64,000 bases of DNA from Caldithrix abyssi (GTDB lineage Bacteria > Calditrichota > Calditrichia > Calditrichales > Calditrichaceae): assembly GCA_011369465.1 (NCBI GenBank), contig DRQG01000086.1, forward strand, positions 35,878 through 99,877, read 5' to 3'. How positions within the stretch are numbered: position 1 is the stretch's first letter; every line of letters starts with the position of its first letter. Below, piece by piece: positions 8,984 to 17,969 of the stretch. A program made the position numbers and the translations under genes. The notes beneath the pieces were generated by a model that was not told the DNA's origin, ran no database searches, and saw nothing but the letters and a program-made list of their open reading frames with translations.

Positions 8984-9771
8984 TGAGCAGGCATCAAAAG
9001 TACCTCTTCATTGTACTGGTCATGTTGTTTTGCCACGGGCTGTTCGGGCAAGACCTAGAAAGAGACATACAATCTCTCGAAAAGGATTTTAAATCTTTTA
9101 ATTATAAAAAGGTTATCGAAAAAGGACAGTTTTTACTGGCCGATCCTTATACAAGCAAAGAAGACAGTCTGCGCATTTACAAATTTATTCTGAGTTCGGC
9201 CTACGCATTAAATGATACCACTCTGGCCAAAAAAGTGGTTCTGGATATATTAGCCTGCGAACCCTCATTTGTTCCCAACCCACGTGAAACCTCGCCCAAA
9301 ATCATTGAGTTTTTTAACTATGTAAAAAAGCAAAAGTTACCGTTCATTCAGGTAAAAAGGGATACCGTGTACCTTCCCGCTACAACAAAACCGATAAAAG
9401 TACCTTTAATGAAGCCCTATTCTCTGGTAAGCGGAATACTGCTGCCCGGCAGCGGTCATCTGCTGGAAGGATTTACCTCACGCGGCTATGTGTTTTCTGC
9501 GATTTCCGTTACTCTGTTAGCCGGCACAATCTATGCAGCAATGGAAACGGGAAGCCGTTATGACGCCTATATGTCGGCCGAAGGCAATGCCGATTACAAT
9601 CGATTGTATAATGACTATAATCAGATGTACAAAACACGCAATGCTCTTATTTTTGTTTACGGACTGTGGAGCTTGTACGGACTGTTTGATCTGCAAAATC
9701 AATTTAACGCACAGATACAAATCCGGACCCGCCGCAACAGCACATCCTTGCAATTCGGCTTTCGGTTTTAA
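8983..9771 (+). CDS. Exported envelope protein, function unknown
   Basis: A 262-residue protein. The ATG at 8983 overlaps the kinase stop (TGATG), giving translational coupling and a signal peptide 'LFIVLVMLFCHGLFG' cleaved before 'QDLERD'. The N-terminal half is helical and charged, reminiscent of a single degenerate TPR-like unit. The second half contains hydrophobic segments ('YSLVSGILLPGSGHLLEGFTS', 'VFSAISVTLLAGTIYAAME') and a Tyr/Asn-rich linker, similar in layout to DUF5683-type proteins. It probably sits in the membrane with the kinase. No catalytic motif is seen. Confidence 0.72.
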   Translation: MSRHQKYLFIVLVMLFCHGLFGQDLERDIQSLEKDFKSFNYKKVIEKGQFLLADPYTSKEDSLRIYKFILSSAYALNDTTLAKKVVLDILACEPSFVPNPRETSPKIIEFFNYVKKQKLPFIQVKRDTVYLPATTKPIKVPLMKPYSLVSGILLPGSGHLLEGFTSRGYVFSAISVTLLAGTIYAAMETGSRYDAYMSAEGNADYNRLYNDYNQMYKTRNALIFVYGLWSLYGLFDLQNQFNAQIQIRTRRNSTSLQFGFRF

Positions 9772-9777
9772 TCATTT

Positions 9778-9817
9778 ACTATGCAATTTTTTCGCCACTA
9801 TGCAAAAATTGCATAGT
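9778..9817. repeat. 14-bp perfect inverted repeat after the kinase operon
   Basis: Arms ACTATGCAATTTTT (9778-9791) and AAAAATTGCATAGT (9804-9817) are perfect complements around a 12-base spacer, starting six bases after the stop of the envelope protein. The same ACTATGC string recurs inside the spacer. It could act as a transcription terminator or a binding site. The AT-rich stem and the lack of a following T tract make termination uncertain. Confidence 0.55.
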
Positions 9818-9973
9818 TTGCTGCAAAATTACTCCAATTATACAAACCGGTCTAAGCAATATTTATCGTATAATGTTAACATATTTGTATTATTTTTAAC
9901 ATTTTTTAGATTATTTTGATATTTTCTGCTCATTCCATCCGATTTAATTCTATTTTTATCTAAATAAGAACCA

Positions 9974-9989
9974 TGGCATAATATTTGTA
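9974..9989 (+). promoter_or_regulatory. Possible sigma-54 (-24/-12) promoter
   Basis: TGGCAT, five bases, then TTGTA: this keeps the -24 GG and its 10-base distance to the -12 G, but has GT rather than the preferred GC at -12. It lies 52 bases before the ATG of the secreted 730-residue protein and downstream of an operon that encodes a sigma-54 activator, so local control is possible. Only one site was found and it is imperfect. Confidence 0.4.
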
Positions 9990-10040
9990 GTACAAGAAGC
10001 GACAAGTAGAATAACATTAACCAAATTACAAGGAGGAGTT

Positions 10041-12233
10041 ATGCGTAAACTTTTAACAATGAGGGCTTTCACCGGCTTATTGATTATTTTTATGATGGCT
10101 GGGTTTGCTCAGGCTCAATTGCTGCCTGCCATTTCCGGTAAAGTAACCGCTGGTGATTCCAATGATCCTGTAGCTAATTTTAAGATGGTGTTATCTTACA
10201 CCGACTCCACCGTTTTCCCCGTTAAATTCGTTACTACCGACAGCGAAGGAAATTACTTCCAGCAGGTCGTTCCGGGTTTAACCTACACACTTTCCGCTAT
10301 CGATACCTTTTCGTATGAGCCGTTTTCAGCGGATATAAGCGTGGGTACGGAATCGGTTGTATATGACATTCATCTCAACTATCGCACGCAGGATGCTACT
10401 CTGAGCGGCACGGTTACCAGCGAAGACGGCAGCGATGTAACAGGGATGAAAATTTTCCTGCTCAAATTACCGGATGATACCGATCTGAGCGATTTCGAAG
10501 AAATTGAAACACACTGGGAAATTCCTTACAGAATGACGCAGTGGGCTTCCTACGAAACTGAAGTTGCCAGCGACGGCAGTTACAGTGTGGATGTATTGTT
10601 TGGTAAATACGTTCTTTATGTACCGGCCGGCGAAACAACTTTAACGCATTGGGGCGTTTTTGAAGTTACCGCCGATATGACCTATGATATTTTCCTCAGA
10701 ACGAAAAAGATCCTTTCCGGTCATATCGAAAATGCAGACCAGTACGACTTTGTACAGGTAAACGGTTTTTCTTTGAGTAAAGGTCGTCCTTTTACGGCCG
10801 TTCCCGATTCCAATGGCGATTATCAAATGGAAGTGCCCACCGGGCAGTTTATTCTCCGTTTAACCGCATTTTTCCAGGATGACGAAGGTAACGGCTATAT
10901 GTATGCGGTTTATTATGACGGCGTTTATACCGTAGATGAAGCGACTGTAGTGGATGTGCAGGACGATACGCCGGGCATCGACTTTACCTTGCCGACTGCC
11001 GAAGTATATCCGTTTAGCATAAGCGGTACGGTAATATCGGAAAACGATAGCACGCCTATAGCCAATGCCAAGGTATCCTTTGTCAGCTATAATATCGCTA
11101 CCAATCTCTGGCAGTGGTATATGGACAGTACAGACGCAGATGGTAAATATACCGTCAACGGTAAAACGGTTCTGCAGGAAGATTCACTGATCGGTTTTGC
11201 CTATGCCGACGGTTATTTTGGCGAATTTTACGATAACGCCGCTACACATGTGAATGCAACACCGATCGTATATCATGCTAACGAAGATGTAACCGGTATC
11301 GATTTTGCATTGAACGTTCTGGATACAACAAATGCCCATGCCATCTCCGGTACGTTGTATGATGAAGAAGGCAATGTGGTTGGCCAGGGTCAGGTAACTG
11401 CTTTTACCAATGCTACCAATGTAGGCGTAATCAGCGCACAGGTAGATAGCAACGGACATTATGATTTCGGTCCGGTATTTCCTGAAGGAAGTACAGTGTA
11501 TCTGGAAGCCTGGGGCGGTTATAATTATCTGATTAATATTTACGACAATGCCGAAAGCTGGGAAGATGCTACCCCGATTTCTATTGGCAAAGACGACGTA
11601 ACCATCGACTTTGTAATGATCGAAAAAGCACCGGCACGCCACTATCTGGCGGAGATCAAAGGTCTGGTTGGTATCGGTCAGGATAAAACCGAAAGCGAAA
11701 CCAGCCCGTTGGAAGGCGCAGTGGTTTACGTAAAACGCCAGGGCGACAGCGAATGGCTGAACTCCGGCAATATCGACGCCCAGGGTAATTTTGAGCTGGG
11801 AGTTGAGTCCGATGGTGTTTATGAAGTAAAAATTACCGCTAAAGGATACAAGGACTACTATAATGATAACGTTGTTGTAGAAGACCGTTCCGCAGATCTG
11901 AATGTATCCCTTACACCGACGGCAATCGGGTCGGGTAATACAGGTGTGGTTATCGAATCGCCGCAGCTGTTCAATGCCTATCCGAATCCGTTTAACCCCA
12001 GCACAACCATTCGTGTGAACATGACAAAATCCGAGGTTGCTTCTCTGGTTATCTACAACGTGATCGGTCAAAAAGTAAAAACACTGCACACCGGTTTGCT
12101 GGCAAAAGGTATGAATGAATTCAGATGGAACGCTACGGACGACGCCGGTCGTCAGGTTGCTTCCGGCTTGTACTTCTATCAGCTTAAAACTGGTAATTCT
12201 ATCCAGACCAAAGCAGTTATGTTCATTAAATAA
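10041..12233 (+). CDS. Large secreted protein with Fn3/carboxypeptidase-regulatory-like repeats and a T9SS-type sorting domain
   Basis: A 730-residue protein preceded by a strong ribosome site (AAGGAGGAG). A signal peptide ends 'GFAQAQ' around residue 26. The body consists of several beta-sandwich units that begin like 'ISGKVTAGDSNDPVANFK' and 'ISGTVISENDSTPIANAKV', the pattern of CarboxypepD_reg/SdrD-B-like domains. From about residue 640 comes 'NAYPNPFNPSTTIRV' and a FlgD-like C-terminal domain ending 'GLYFYQLKTGNSIQTKAVMFIK', as used for Por/type IX-like secretion and surface anchoring. A surface adhesin or matrix role is inferred. It is a single-gene unit, with a possible sigma-54 promoter before it and a strong terminator after it. 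Confidence 0.85.
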   Translation: MRKLLTMRAFTGLLIIFMMAGFAQAQLLPAISGKVTAGDSNDPVANFKMVLSYTDSTVFPVKFVTTDSEGNYFQQVVPGLTYTLSAIDTFSYEPFSADISVGTESVVYDIHLNYRTQDATLSGTVTSEDGSDVTGMKIFLLKLPDDTDLSDFEEIETHWEIPYRMTQWASYETEVASDGSYSVDVLFGKYVLYVPAGETTLTHWGVFEVTADMTYDIFLRTKKILSGHIENADQYDFVQVNGFSLSKGRPFTAVPDSNGDYQMEVPTGQFILRLTAFFQDDEGNGYMYAVYYDGVYTVDEATVVDVQDDTPGIDFTLPTAEVYPFSISGTVISENDSTPIANAKVSFVSYNIATNLWQWYMDSTDADGKYTVNGKTVLQEDSLIGFAYADGYFGEFYDNAATHVNATPIVYHANEDVTGIDFALNVLDTTNAHAISGTLYDEEGNVVGQGQVTAFTNATNVGVISAQVDSNGHYDFGPVFPEGSTVYLEAWGGYNYLINIYDNAESWEDATPISIGKDDVTIDFVMIEKAPARHYLAEIKGLVGIGQDKTESETSPLEGAVVYVKRQGDSEWLNSGNIDAQGNFELGVESDGVYEVKITAKGYKDYYNDNVVVEDRSADLNVSLTPTAIGSGNTGVVIESPQLFNAYPNPFNPSTTIRVNMTKSEVASLVIYNVIGQKVKTLHTGLLAKGMNEFRWNATDDAGRQVASGLYFYQLKTGNSIQTKAVMFIK

Positions 12234-12268
12234 GCCTCCCCCCCCACAATCATAAAGGCTTATTTGGA

Positions 12269-12299
12269 ATCCCCGGATTGACTCCGGGGATTTTTTTTA
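12269..12299 (+). terminator. Rho-independent terminator
   Basis: ATCCCCGGA and TCCGGGGAT pair perfectly over a 5-base loop and are followed by eight T residues. It lies 36 bases after the stop of the secreted sorting-domain protein, whose transcript it should end. Confidence 0.9.
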
Positions 12300-12387
12300 T
12301 CATATTACACCTTAAAATTAATAACTCTATTCTTTTTTCCGGATTGTAATATATGAAAGCAGAAATTAAGAATTATCAGGATTCCAA

Positions 12388-12891
12388 ATGACCGCCGGCG
12401 CTCAATACTGGATAAAAAAACTCAACTTAAAAAAACATCCGGAAGGCGGATATTATAAAGAAACCTACCGGTCACCGGAACGGATTCGGCGAGAGCACCT
12501 CCCCGGCCGCTTCCGAAAAGACCACTGTTTTTCCACGGCCATTTACTATCTTTTGCCGGGTACGGAATTTTCTGCCTTTCATCGCATTCGTTCCGATGAA
12601 ATCTGGCATTTTTATCACGGCAGTCCGCTGATCCTGTATTCCATTGATCGCGAAGGTATGCTATTTGAGATAAAACTGGGCCAAAACCTGGAAAAAGGTC
12701 AGCTTTTTCAGGCGCGTATTCCGGCCGGCAACTGGTTTGCTGCCCGTGTAATGTTTGAGGATGATTTTTCACTGGTAGGCTGTACTGTGGCGCCCGGTTT
12801 TGAATATGAAGATTTCGAACTGGGGGATCGTAAAACTCTGTTGCAACTATTCCCCCGGCACAAAGAAATAATAAAAGCTTTAACGCGGTGA
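12388..12891 (+). CDS. Cupin_5 (DUF985) family protein
   Basis: A 167-residue single-domain cupin. Family markers visible are 'LKKHPEGGYYKETYRS' near the N-terminus, 'STAIYYLLPGTEFSAFHRIRSDEIWHFYHGSPL' with the cupin His and Glu ligands, and 'VGCTVAPGFEYEDFELGDR' near the end. The family is related to sugar epimerase-like cupins, but its reaction is not settled, so none is assigned. It appears to be a single gene between the terminator and a short tandem repeat. Confidence 0.88.
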   Translation: MTAGAQYWIKKLNLKKHPEGGYYKETYRSPERIRREHLPGRFRKDHCFSTAIYYLLPGTEFSAFHRIRSDEIWHFYHGSPLILYSIDREGMLFEIKLGQNLEKGQLFQARIPAGNWFAARVMFEDDFSLVGCTVAPGFEYEDFELGDRKTLLQLFPRHKEIIKALTR

Positions 12892-12919
12892 AAATGAGCT
12901 GTTCAGTGTCGGTTTTCGG

Positions 12920-12975
12920 TTATTAAGTTATTAAGTTATTGAGTTATTGAGTTATTGAGTTATTGAGTTATTGAC
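12920..12975. repeat. Seven-copy 8-bp tandem repeat
   Basis: Seven consecutive units of TTATTRAG run from 12920 to 12975: two TTATTAAG, four TTATTGAG and a last TTATTGAC. It lies 26 bases before the start of the DUF123 gene, so copy-number change by slippage could alter spacing or transcription there. Confidence 0.9.
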
Positions 12976-13001
12976 AATAGAATTTACCTCAGAAGTATGG
13001 G

Positions 13002-13361
13002 ATGACCAAAACACCCCAATCCTATCAATTGTTTATTCAGATAAAAGAAAATATTGCTCTGCAAATCGGTAAACTTGGGTATTTTGAGTTTCCGGCCGGG
13101 GATTATGTTTATACAGGCAGTGCCAGGCGCAATATCGAGGCGCGTATTCGCCGACATCTTAGTAAAAACAAAAAATTGCACTGGCACATCGATTATCTTC
13201 TGCAACACCCTGCGGTAAAAATCCTATCCACACAAACTTCGGAATTGGCCGAATGTGTATTAAATAAACAAATAGAGGGAAGCATAGTAGTCGAAGGTTT
13301 TGGCGCTTCGGACTGCCGGCAATGGTGCGGCAGCCATTTAAAAAAGTTGAAACAAGCTTAA
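13002..13361 (+). CDS. DUF123/GIY-YIG-like small protein
   Basis: A 119-residue protein with the DUF123 pattern: 'GDYVYTGSARRNIEARIRRHL' followed by 'KKLHWHIDYLLQHP' and a final 'FGASDCRQWCGSHL'. The YTGSA and RhxRH elements relate the fold to GIY-YIG nucleases. In other bacteria the domain stands alone or is fused to DNA repair nucleases. The function is not known. The upstream 8-bp repeat array may influence expression. Confidence 0.87.
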   Translation: MTKTPQSYQLFIQIKENIALQIGKLGYFEFPAGDYVYTGSARRNIEARIRRHLSKNKKLHWHIDYLLQHPAVKILSTQTSELAECVLNKQIEGSIVVEGFGASDCRQWCGSHLKKLKQA

Positions 13362-13373
13362 ACTTAGAACCAC

Positions 13374-13408
13374 AAAGTGGACACCACCATTAAGGTGGCG
13401 TCCACTTT
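13374..13408. terminator. Strong hairpin between convergent genes
   Basis: AAAGTGGACACCACC (13374-13388) pairs with GGTGGCGTCCACTTT (13394-13408) with one mismatch and a 5-base loop. It sits between the end of the DUF123 gene and the end of the tricorn-like gene, which converge, so it may end transcription on both strands. A related hairpin at 13455-13486 and a half copy near 13428 share the AAGTGGACACC motif, suggesting a local repeat family. Confidence 0.6.
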
Positions 13409-13454
13409 CTTACTTACTCACCTTGCCAAGTGGACACCATCTTAAAGGCAGTCA

Positions 13455-13486
13455 AAGTGGGCCCCACCTTAAAGGTGGGGTCCACT
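13455..13486. terminator. Second GC-rich hairpin of the same family
   Basis: AAGTGGGCCCCACC (13455-13468) pairs with GGTGGGGTCCACTT (13473-13486), with one G-T pair and a short TTAA loop. It lies 15 bases beyond the 3' end of the tricorn-like gene on the minus strand and probably ends that operon. The sequence is nearly the same as the hairpin at 13374-13408. Confidence 0.6.
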
Positions 13487-13501
13487 TACATTGCTCTAAA
13501 C

Positions 13502-16500
13502 CTATCTTTTATCCGGGTACGGTGGATGCGGCGGTACGGTTTTTTCTTTTGTTTTTAGCTCTTCCAATATGACTTCGATCGCTTTATTCAATTGTTCGTC
13601 TATACCCGCGTATTCTTTGGCCGGATCGTTATCCACAAAAATATCCGGTTCCACGCCGACACCTTCCATTATCCATTTATCCCCTTCCACGTTGTAGCGC
13701 GAGAATTCCGGTTTATAGAGCTGACCGCCATCGATGAGCGGCAGCGGCCCCCGGATACCGACCACACCGCCCCAGGTTCGCTTGCCGACAACTTTGCCTA
13801 ATTTATATTTCTTAAAACGATATGTAAAAATATCGCCGTCGGATGCGGAATACTCATCCGCCAGCGCCACCATCGGGCCGTAAAACAGGCCGGAAGGCTC
13901 GGGCTGCGGGATGGTGTTGCGGGCAATGGTGATCATAGCGATCTCGCGGCGCAGGCGTTCGATAATCTGTGGTGAAACAAATCCGCCGCCATTGCCCCGT
14001 ACATCGATGATAAGGGCCTTTTTGGTGAGCTGCGGATAATAATGTTTTACGAACTCATTCAATCCACGATTGCCCATATCGGGGATGTGGATGTAGCCCA
14101 CTTTACCGCCCGTGGCTTCATTTACCTTTTCGATATTGCCCTGTACCCAGTTGTAATAATAGAGGGACGACTCATCAGCGATGGGGATAACCGTCACTTC
14201 CCGTTGTCCCACCGTCTGCGGCTTGCTGTTGAGCGTAAGACGAACCTGCTTGCCTGCTTTGTTTACCAGCGCGCTGTATATATTGCGCAGATCTTTGGTA
14301 GCCTGTCCATCCACGGCTAAAATATAGTCGCCTTCCCGGGCCTCCACGCCGATGGCCTGCAACGGGGAAACCAAATTTTTGTCCCAGTTCTGTCCGTTTA
14401 ATATTTTCTCAATTCTGAAATAACCCGAGGCCGGGTCTTTTTTTAGCACCGCCCCCAGCAAACCGGTTTTTATGCGCGGAGGCTGAGGGCGGTCGCCGCC
14501 GGCCACATAGGCATGCCCTACATTTAACTCGCCCACCATCTCGCCAATGATATAGGTTAAATCGTTGCGATGATTTACATACGGAAGCAGCGCTTTATAT
14601 TTCTCGCGTACGGCCGGCCAATCCTGCCCGTGCATATTGGGCGCATAGAAAAACTCGCGCATCTGCCGCCAGGACTCATTAAAAATCTGATTCCATTCGG
14701 CGTGCGGGTCACGTAACAGCTCCAGGCCGGAAAGATCGAGGCTTTTGTCAATCTTAATCTGGGCCGAAGGCAGATCGATAATGGCATATTTGCCATTTTG
14801 TTTGATCAGCATCTTTTTCCGATCCGCGGAAATTTCATAGCCGCCGATGGCGCCCAATTCGGTTTCTTTCTGCTTATCCAGATCATACTTTAACAGTTTC
14901 GCTTTTTCATCTTTGCTGCCGCGGCGCATATAAAAAACCGCATTTTTGACCGGCGTTATAGAAAAATAATTGGCCGGTTTAACGGGCAGCTGAACAACCC
15001 GATTAAAGATATTATCCAGATCAACCGTTACGGTAATCGTTTTCTCTTTATCGTTTTTCTTCTTTTTTTCTTTGTCTTTTTTTCCATTCACCTGCACTTC
15101 GTCGTTTTTTGGAGCAAAAGGCGATGGTATTTTTTTATTCAAGGTGAGCAGATAGACGCGGCTCATATCCAGATAGGCGTGATTGCTTTCCACATGACTA
15201 TACGTTGGGGAGAAATCGCGTGAAGAACTGAAAAACAAATATTTTCCTTGCGGGCCAAACACGGCGTTGCCGGCATCATACCAGGTATCGGTAACGGGAT
15301 AACTTTCTTTTTTAATCAGCGAATACAGATACACCCGCCAGACCAGCGTCTTTTCATCGGCTTTGCTGTATGCAATCCATTTGCTGTCCGGTGACCAGTT
15401 ATAATTGTGCAGTTCCCATACCGGTGAATGATCCACCTCGGTGATTTTTTTGGTTCGGATATCCACATAGCGCAAACGCTGACGCCGATCGGCCCAGAGG
15501 ATTTTTTTGCTGTCCGGCGACCAGCGGATCTGGTATTTATACGTCTCTGCGCCATTGGTTATCTGGATGGGGTCTGAACCGCCTTCCTGACGTATGATAT
15601 AGATTTCGTCCTCGCCGCTGCGGTCGGAAATAAAGGCGATCCATTTCCCGTCAGGAGACCATCTGGCGTTGCGTTCGTGAACCCCGGGAGACTGCGTTAA
15701 GTTGCGGGTAATGCCGTGTTCACGGGGTACGGTAAACACATCCCCGTGAGCGCCAAACAAAGCGCGGGCGCCGTCGGGGGCTATTTCATAATTGGCGATA
15801 TTTTTATCCACCTTTTTAAAATGAGCCCGGCTATCCGGAAAATCACCGGGAATGATAACGGGAATCTTTTGCGCCTTTTCGATATCCAGATCAAATCTGT
15901 ACAGGAAACCGCCATACTCGTAAACAATCGCTTTTTTACCCAGCGACGGAAACTTGATATCGTAGTCGGTGTAATGGGTTAATTGGCGGGTTTCTTTGGT
16001 TTTCAGATCATATACATACAAATTCATCCGTTTTTCCGGCTTGCGATCGGATATAAAATAGATGCGATTACCGGCCCACATGGGAATGATATCCTGTGCC
16101 GGATGGTTGGTTATGTTGTCCAGTTTTTTGGTTTTGAGATCAAAAATCCAGACGTCGTCGGCCATTCCGCCGCGGTAACGTTTCCAGGTACGGAATTCGC
16201 GAAACACGCGGTTATAAGCCATTTTGCTATCGTCGGGCGAAAAGGAACAGAAGCCGCCGAATGGCACCGGCACCTGTTCGGGCATATCGCCTTCCGTATT
16301 TACCTTAAATAGCGAGCCCTTAAAACTATTGAAAGATTTCATCCGTGACCGGAATACAATCGTTTTGTTATCATGCAGCCAGGTCATAGTAATGTTATTC
16401 GGCCCCATGCGGTCGGCCACATCGTCCCGGCCCAGCGTTGCCGTAAAGGTCAATCGTTTTGGAGCGCCTCCTTCGGCCGGTATAAGATAAATCTCGGTAT

Positions 16501-16762
16501 TGCCGTCATATTGTCCGGTAAAGGCAATGGTCTTGCCATCCGGTGAAAAGCGGGCGAACATCTCAAAACCTTCGTCGCTGGTTAACCGCCGGGCCACACC
16601 GCCGGAGACCGGCACGGTATATAAATCACCGGCATAGGTAAACACCACCTGATTTTCATAGATAGCCGGGAAACGCAGTAAACCACTCTCGTCCTGTGCG
16701 GCCTGTAAATAAACGGCCGAAACAAAAAATAAAAACATCAGAACCCATCTCATTCCAAACAT
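13502..16762 (-). CDS. Tricorn-like serine protease (S41 family) with TolB-type propeller and PDZ domain
   Basis: A 1086-residue exported protease. A signal peptide ('WVLMFLFFVSAVYLQA') precedes two beta-propeller regions with repeated 'SPDGKxIAF' and 'WSPDSKWIAY' blades. A tricorn core domain (about 720-830), a PDZ-like segment around 'YILAVDGQATKDLRNIY' and the S41 catalytic domain follow. Catalytic features are 'IDVRGNGGGFVSPQ' and the nucleophile region 'ADEYSASDGDIF' (Ser near residue 968). A lysine-rich insert near residues 555-575 separates the propellers. The propellers are thought to feed peptides to the protease in archaeal tricorn. A clear GAGGAG ribosome site precedes the ATG. It lies 14 bases downstream of a small membrane protein gene, so co-transcription is likely. 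Confidence 0.92.
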   Translation of the reverse strand: MFGMRWVLMFLFFVSAVYLQAAQDESGLLRFPAIYENQVVFTYAGDLYTVPVSGGVARRLTSDEGFEMFARFSPDGKTIAFTGQYDGNTEIYLIPAEGGAPKRLTFTATLGRDDVADRMGPNNITMTWLHDNKTIVFRSRMKSFNSFKGSLFKVNTEGDMPEQVPVPFGGFCSFSPDDSKMAYNRVFREFRTWKRYRGGMADDVWIFDLKTKKLDNITNHPAQDIIPMWAGNRIYFISDRKPEKRMNLYVYDLKTKETRQLTHYTDYDIKFPSLGKKAIVYEYGGFLYRFDLDIEKAQKIPVIIPGDFPDSRAHFKKVDKNIANYEIAPDGARALFGAHGDVFTVPREHGITRNLTQSPGVHERNARWSPDGKWIAFISDRSGEDEIYIIRQEGGSDPIQITNGAETYKYQIRWSPDSKKILWADRRQRLRYVDIRTKKITEVDHSPVWELHNYNWSPDSKWIAYSKADEKTLVWRVYLYSLIKKESYPVTDTWYDAGNAVFGPQGKYLFFSSSRDFSPTYSHVESNHAYLDMSRVYLLTLNKKIPSPFAPKNDEVQVNGKKDKEKKKKNDKEKTITVTVDLDNIFNRVVQLPVKPANYFSITPVKNAVFYMRRGSKDEKAKLLKYDLDKQKETELGAIGGYEISADRKKMLIKQNGKYAIIDLPSAQIKIDKSLDLSGLELLRDPHAEWNQIFNESWRQMREFFYAPNMHGQDWPAVREKYKALLPYVNHRNDLTYIIGEMVGELNVGHAYVAGGDRPQPPRIKTGLLGAVLKKDPASGYFRIEKILNGQNWDKNLVSPLQAIGVEAREGDYILAVDGQATKDLRNIYSALVNKAGKQVRLTLNSKPQTVGQREVTVIPIADESSLYYYNWVQGNIEKVNEATGGKVGYIHIPDMGNRGLNEFVKHYYPQLTKKALIIDVRGNGGGFVSPQIIERLRREIAMITIARNTIPQPEPSGLFYGPMVALADEYSASDGDIFTYRFKKYKLGKVVGKRTWGGVVGIRGPLPLIDGGQLYKPEFSRYNVEGDKWIMEGVGVEPDIFVDNDPAKEYAGIDEQLNKAIEVILEELKTKEKTVPPHPPYPDKR

Positions 16763-16776
16763 GGCAACTCCTCTAC

Positions 16777-17070
16777 TTATTTCTTATTCAATTCATCCAC
16801 TTTCTTTTCGATTTGTTCCTTCAAAGCGCCGGCGCCGTCCTGCACCTGTTCGATTTTTTCCATACCGGTATCCAGAATCTGCTCGATCTTTTCCTGAGGA
16901 TTATCGGCGGTAAAGTAAATATAGGCCAAAAACGCAGCGCCGATTACAATCAGAATCAAAGCCAGTTTCATCAATTTTTTGATTAAAAAATAGGCTAAAA
17001 GCACTACGATAATCAGGGCCGCTGCCAACAGCAATGGTTGTTCCAATATTTGTTGAAAGACGATGTCCAT
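16777..17070 (-). CDS. Small membrane protein with coiled-coil tail
   Basis: A 97-residue protein. Residues 12-50 form two hydrophobic stretches, separated by 'KKLMK', that probably span the membrane once or twice. The rest ('EKIEQILDTGMEKIEQVQDGAG') is an amphipathic, charged helix of coiled-coil type. A GAGGG ribosome site stands before the ATG. It lies between mqnA and the tricorn-like gene on the same strand. No family is recognised. Confidence 0.7.
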   Translation of the reverse strand: MDIVFQQILEQPLLLAAALIIVVLLAYFLIKKLMKLALILIVIGAAFLAYIYFTADNPQEKIEQILDTGMEKIEQVQDGAGALKEQIEKKVDELNKK

Positions 17071-17091
17071 GGTAAGCCCTCACTTAATTGG

Positions 17092-17934
17092 TTATGGTTC
17101 CTGCCAGAAATGCAAATCCGGTATGTGATCTGTAAATCCGAGATAGAAGGCGTAACGAAAATACTCTTTTAATCCTTCCTGTTCCTCTTCTTTCAAAGTG
17201 TAATAAACTTTCTTGTTTAATACATCAAGACAATCCGAAACGGCCAGCGGATGCGATTTAGCCCAGTTCTCGCAAATCGACTGCATTTGCTCTTGCCCAA
17301 ACGCGAAAGAAGCGCGCAGACGCTCCACATCCCTTAGGTTGAGCAGTAATTCATTACCGCACCAGAGCGAAGCGACAAAGGGCAGTCCTGTAAAATCATA
17401 CCACTCTTCCGTAAGATCGATATAATGCGGATTGGTATTTTGAAAACCGAGAGCCGCATCACCTACCATAAGCGCTGCATCCGCCGCGGAAAGCATTTTT
17501 TGCGGATCGCTTTCCGTATAAATGAATTCCGGAAGGCTTTGATAACGTTCATTGAGCAGAATTTTCAACAATATTTCTTCGGACGGCGTGTTTTTATTTA
17601 GAGCGACGGTACGTAAACGGGATACATTTTCATTAAAGAACAGACATATTGATTTGGATGCCCCGGAATGAGCAACACACAAATCCGGCACGATCAGCCA
17701 ACTGCCCTTTCCCTGGGCATAATCGATAGAGGGTATAAGCGCCAGATGCACTTCGCCCTCTTTGAGACGGCGGCTGCAGGCGGCAGGGTTATCCACAATA
17801 AGCCGATAGGCTCCGCTTGATTTTTCCAACCCGTATAGCAACGGCGCCACGGTTAATGATGCGGAGGCGGCGACCGGTCGCTGCCCGGCGGGTTGAGCGT
17901 CCTTTTTGGTGCCAAAAAATTCGTTTATATCCAT
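17092..17934 (-). CDS. mqnA: Chorismate dehydratase, futalosine menaquinone pathway
   Basis: A 280-residue MqnA-type periplasmic-binding-fold enzyme that converts chorismate to 3-enolpyruvoyl-benzoate, the first step of futalosine-dependent menaquinone synthesis. Visible features are 'SLTVAPLLYGLE' at the start of the fold, 'LKEGEVHLALIPSIDYA' (the usual 'ALIPS.EY' region), 'SKSICLFF' and the later 'AALMVGDAAL' and 'WYDFTGLPFVASLW' elements. About 20 polar residues precede the usual start. No ribosome site is obvious. Chorismate synthase lies at 49.4-50.6 kb in the same window, so both the supply and the use of chorismate are encoded here. Confidence 0.88.
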   Translation of the reverse strand: MDINEFFGTKKDAQPAGQRPVAASASLTVAPLLYGLEKSSGAYRLIVDNPAACSRRLKEGEVHLALIPSIDYAQGKGSWLIVPDLCVAHSGASKSICLFFNENVSRLRTVALNKNTPSEEILLKILLNERYQSLPEFIYTESDPQKMLSAADAALMVGDAALGFQNTNPHYIDLTEEWYDFTGLPFVASLWCGNELLLNLRDVERLRASFAFGQEQMQSICENWAKSHPLAVSDCLDVLNKKVYYTLKEEEQEGLKEYFRYAFYLGFTDHIPDLHFWQEP

Positions 17935-17969
17935 AACTCAGAAAATAGTGATTATTACCAAAACACCGG

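Noticed and set aside
9778..9817. CRISPR-like short repeat
   Set aside because: There is only one inverted pair, with no regularly spaced repeats or spacers and no cas genes.
11184..12089. Minus-strand 301-residue open frame inside the secreted sorting-domain gene
   Set aside because: It is a shadow of the plus-strand gene, which has a ribosome site, signal peptide and recognisable domains. The minus-strand product is Cys/Ile/His-rich without family features.
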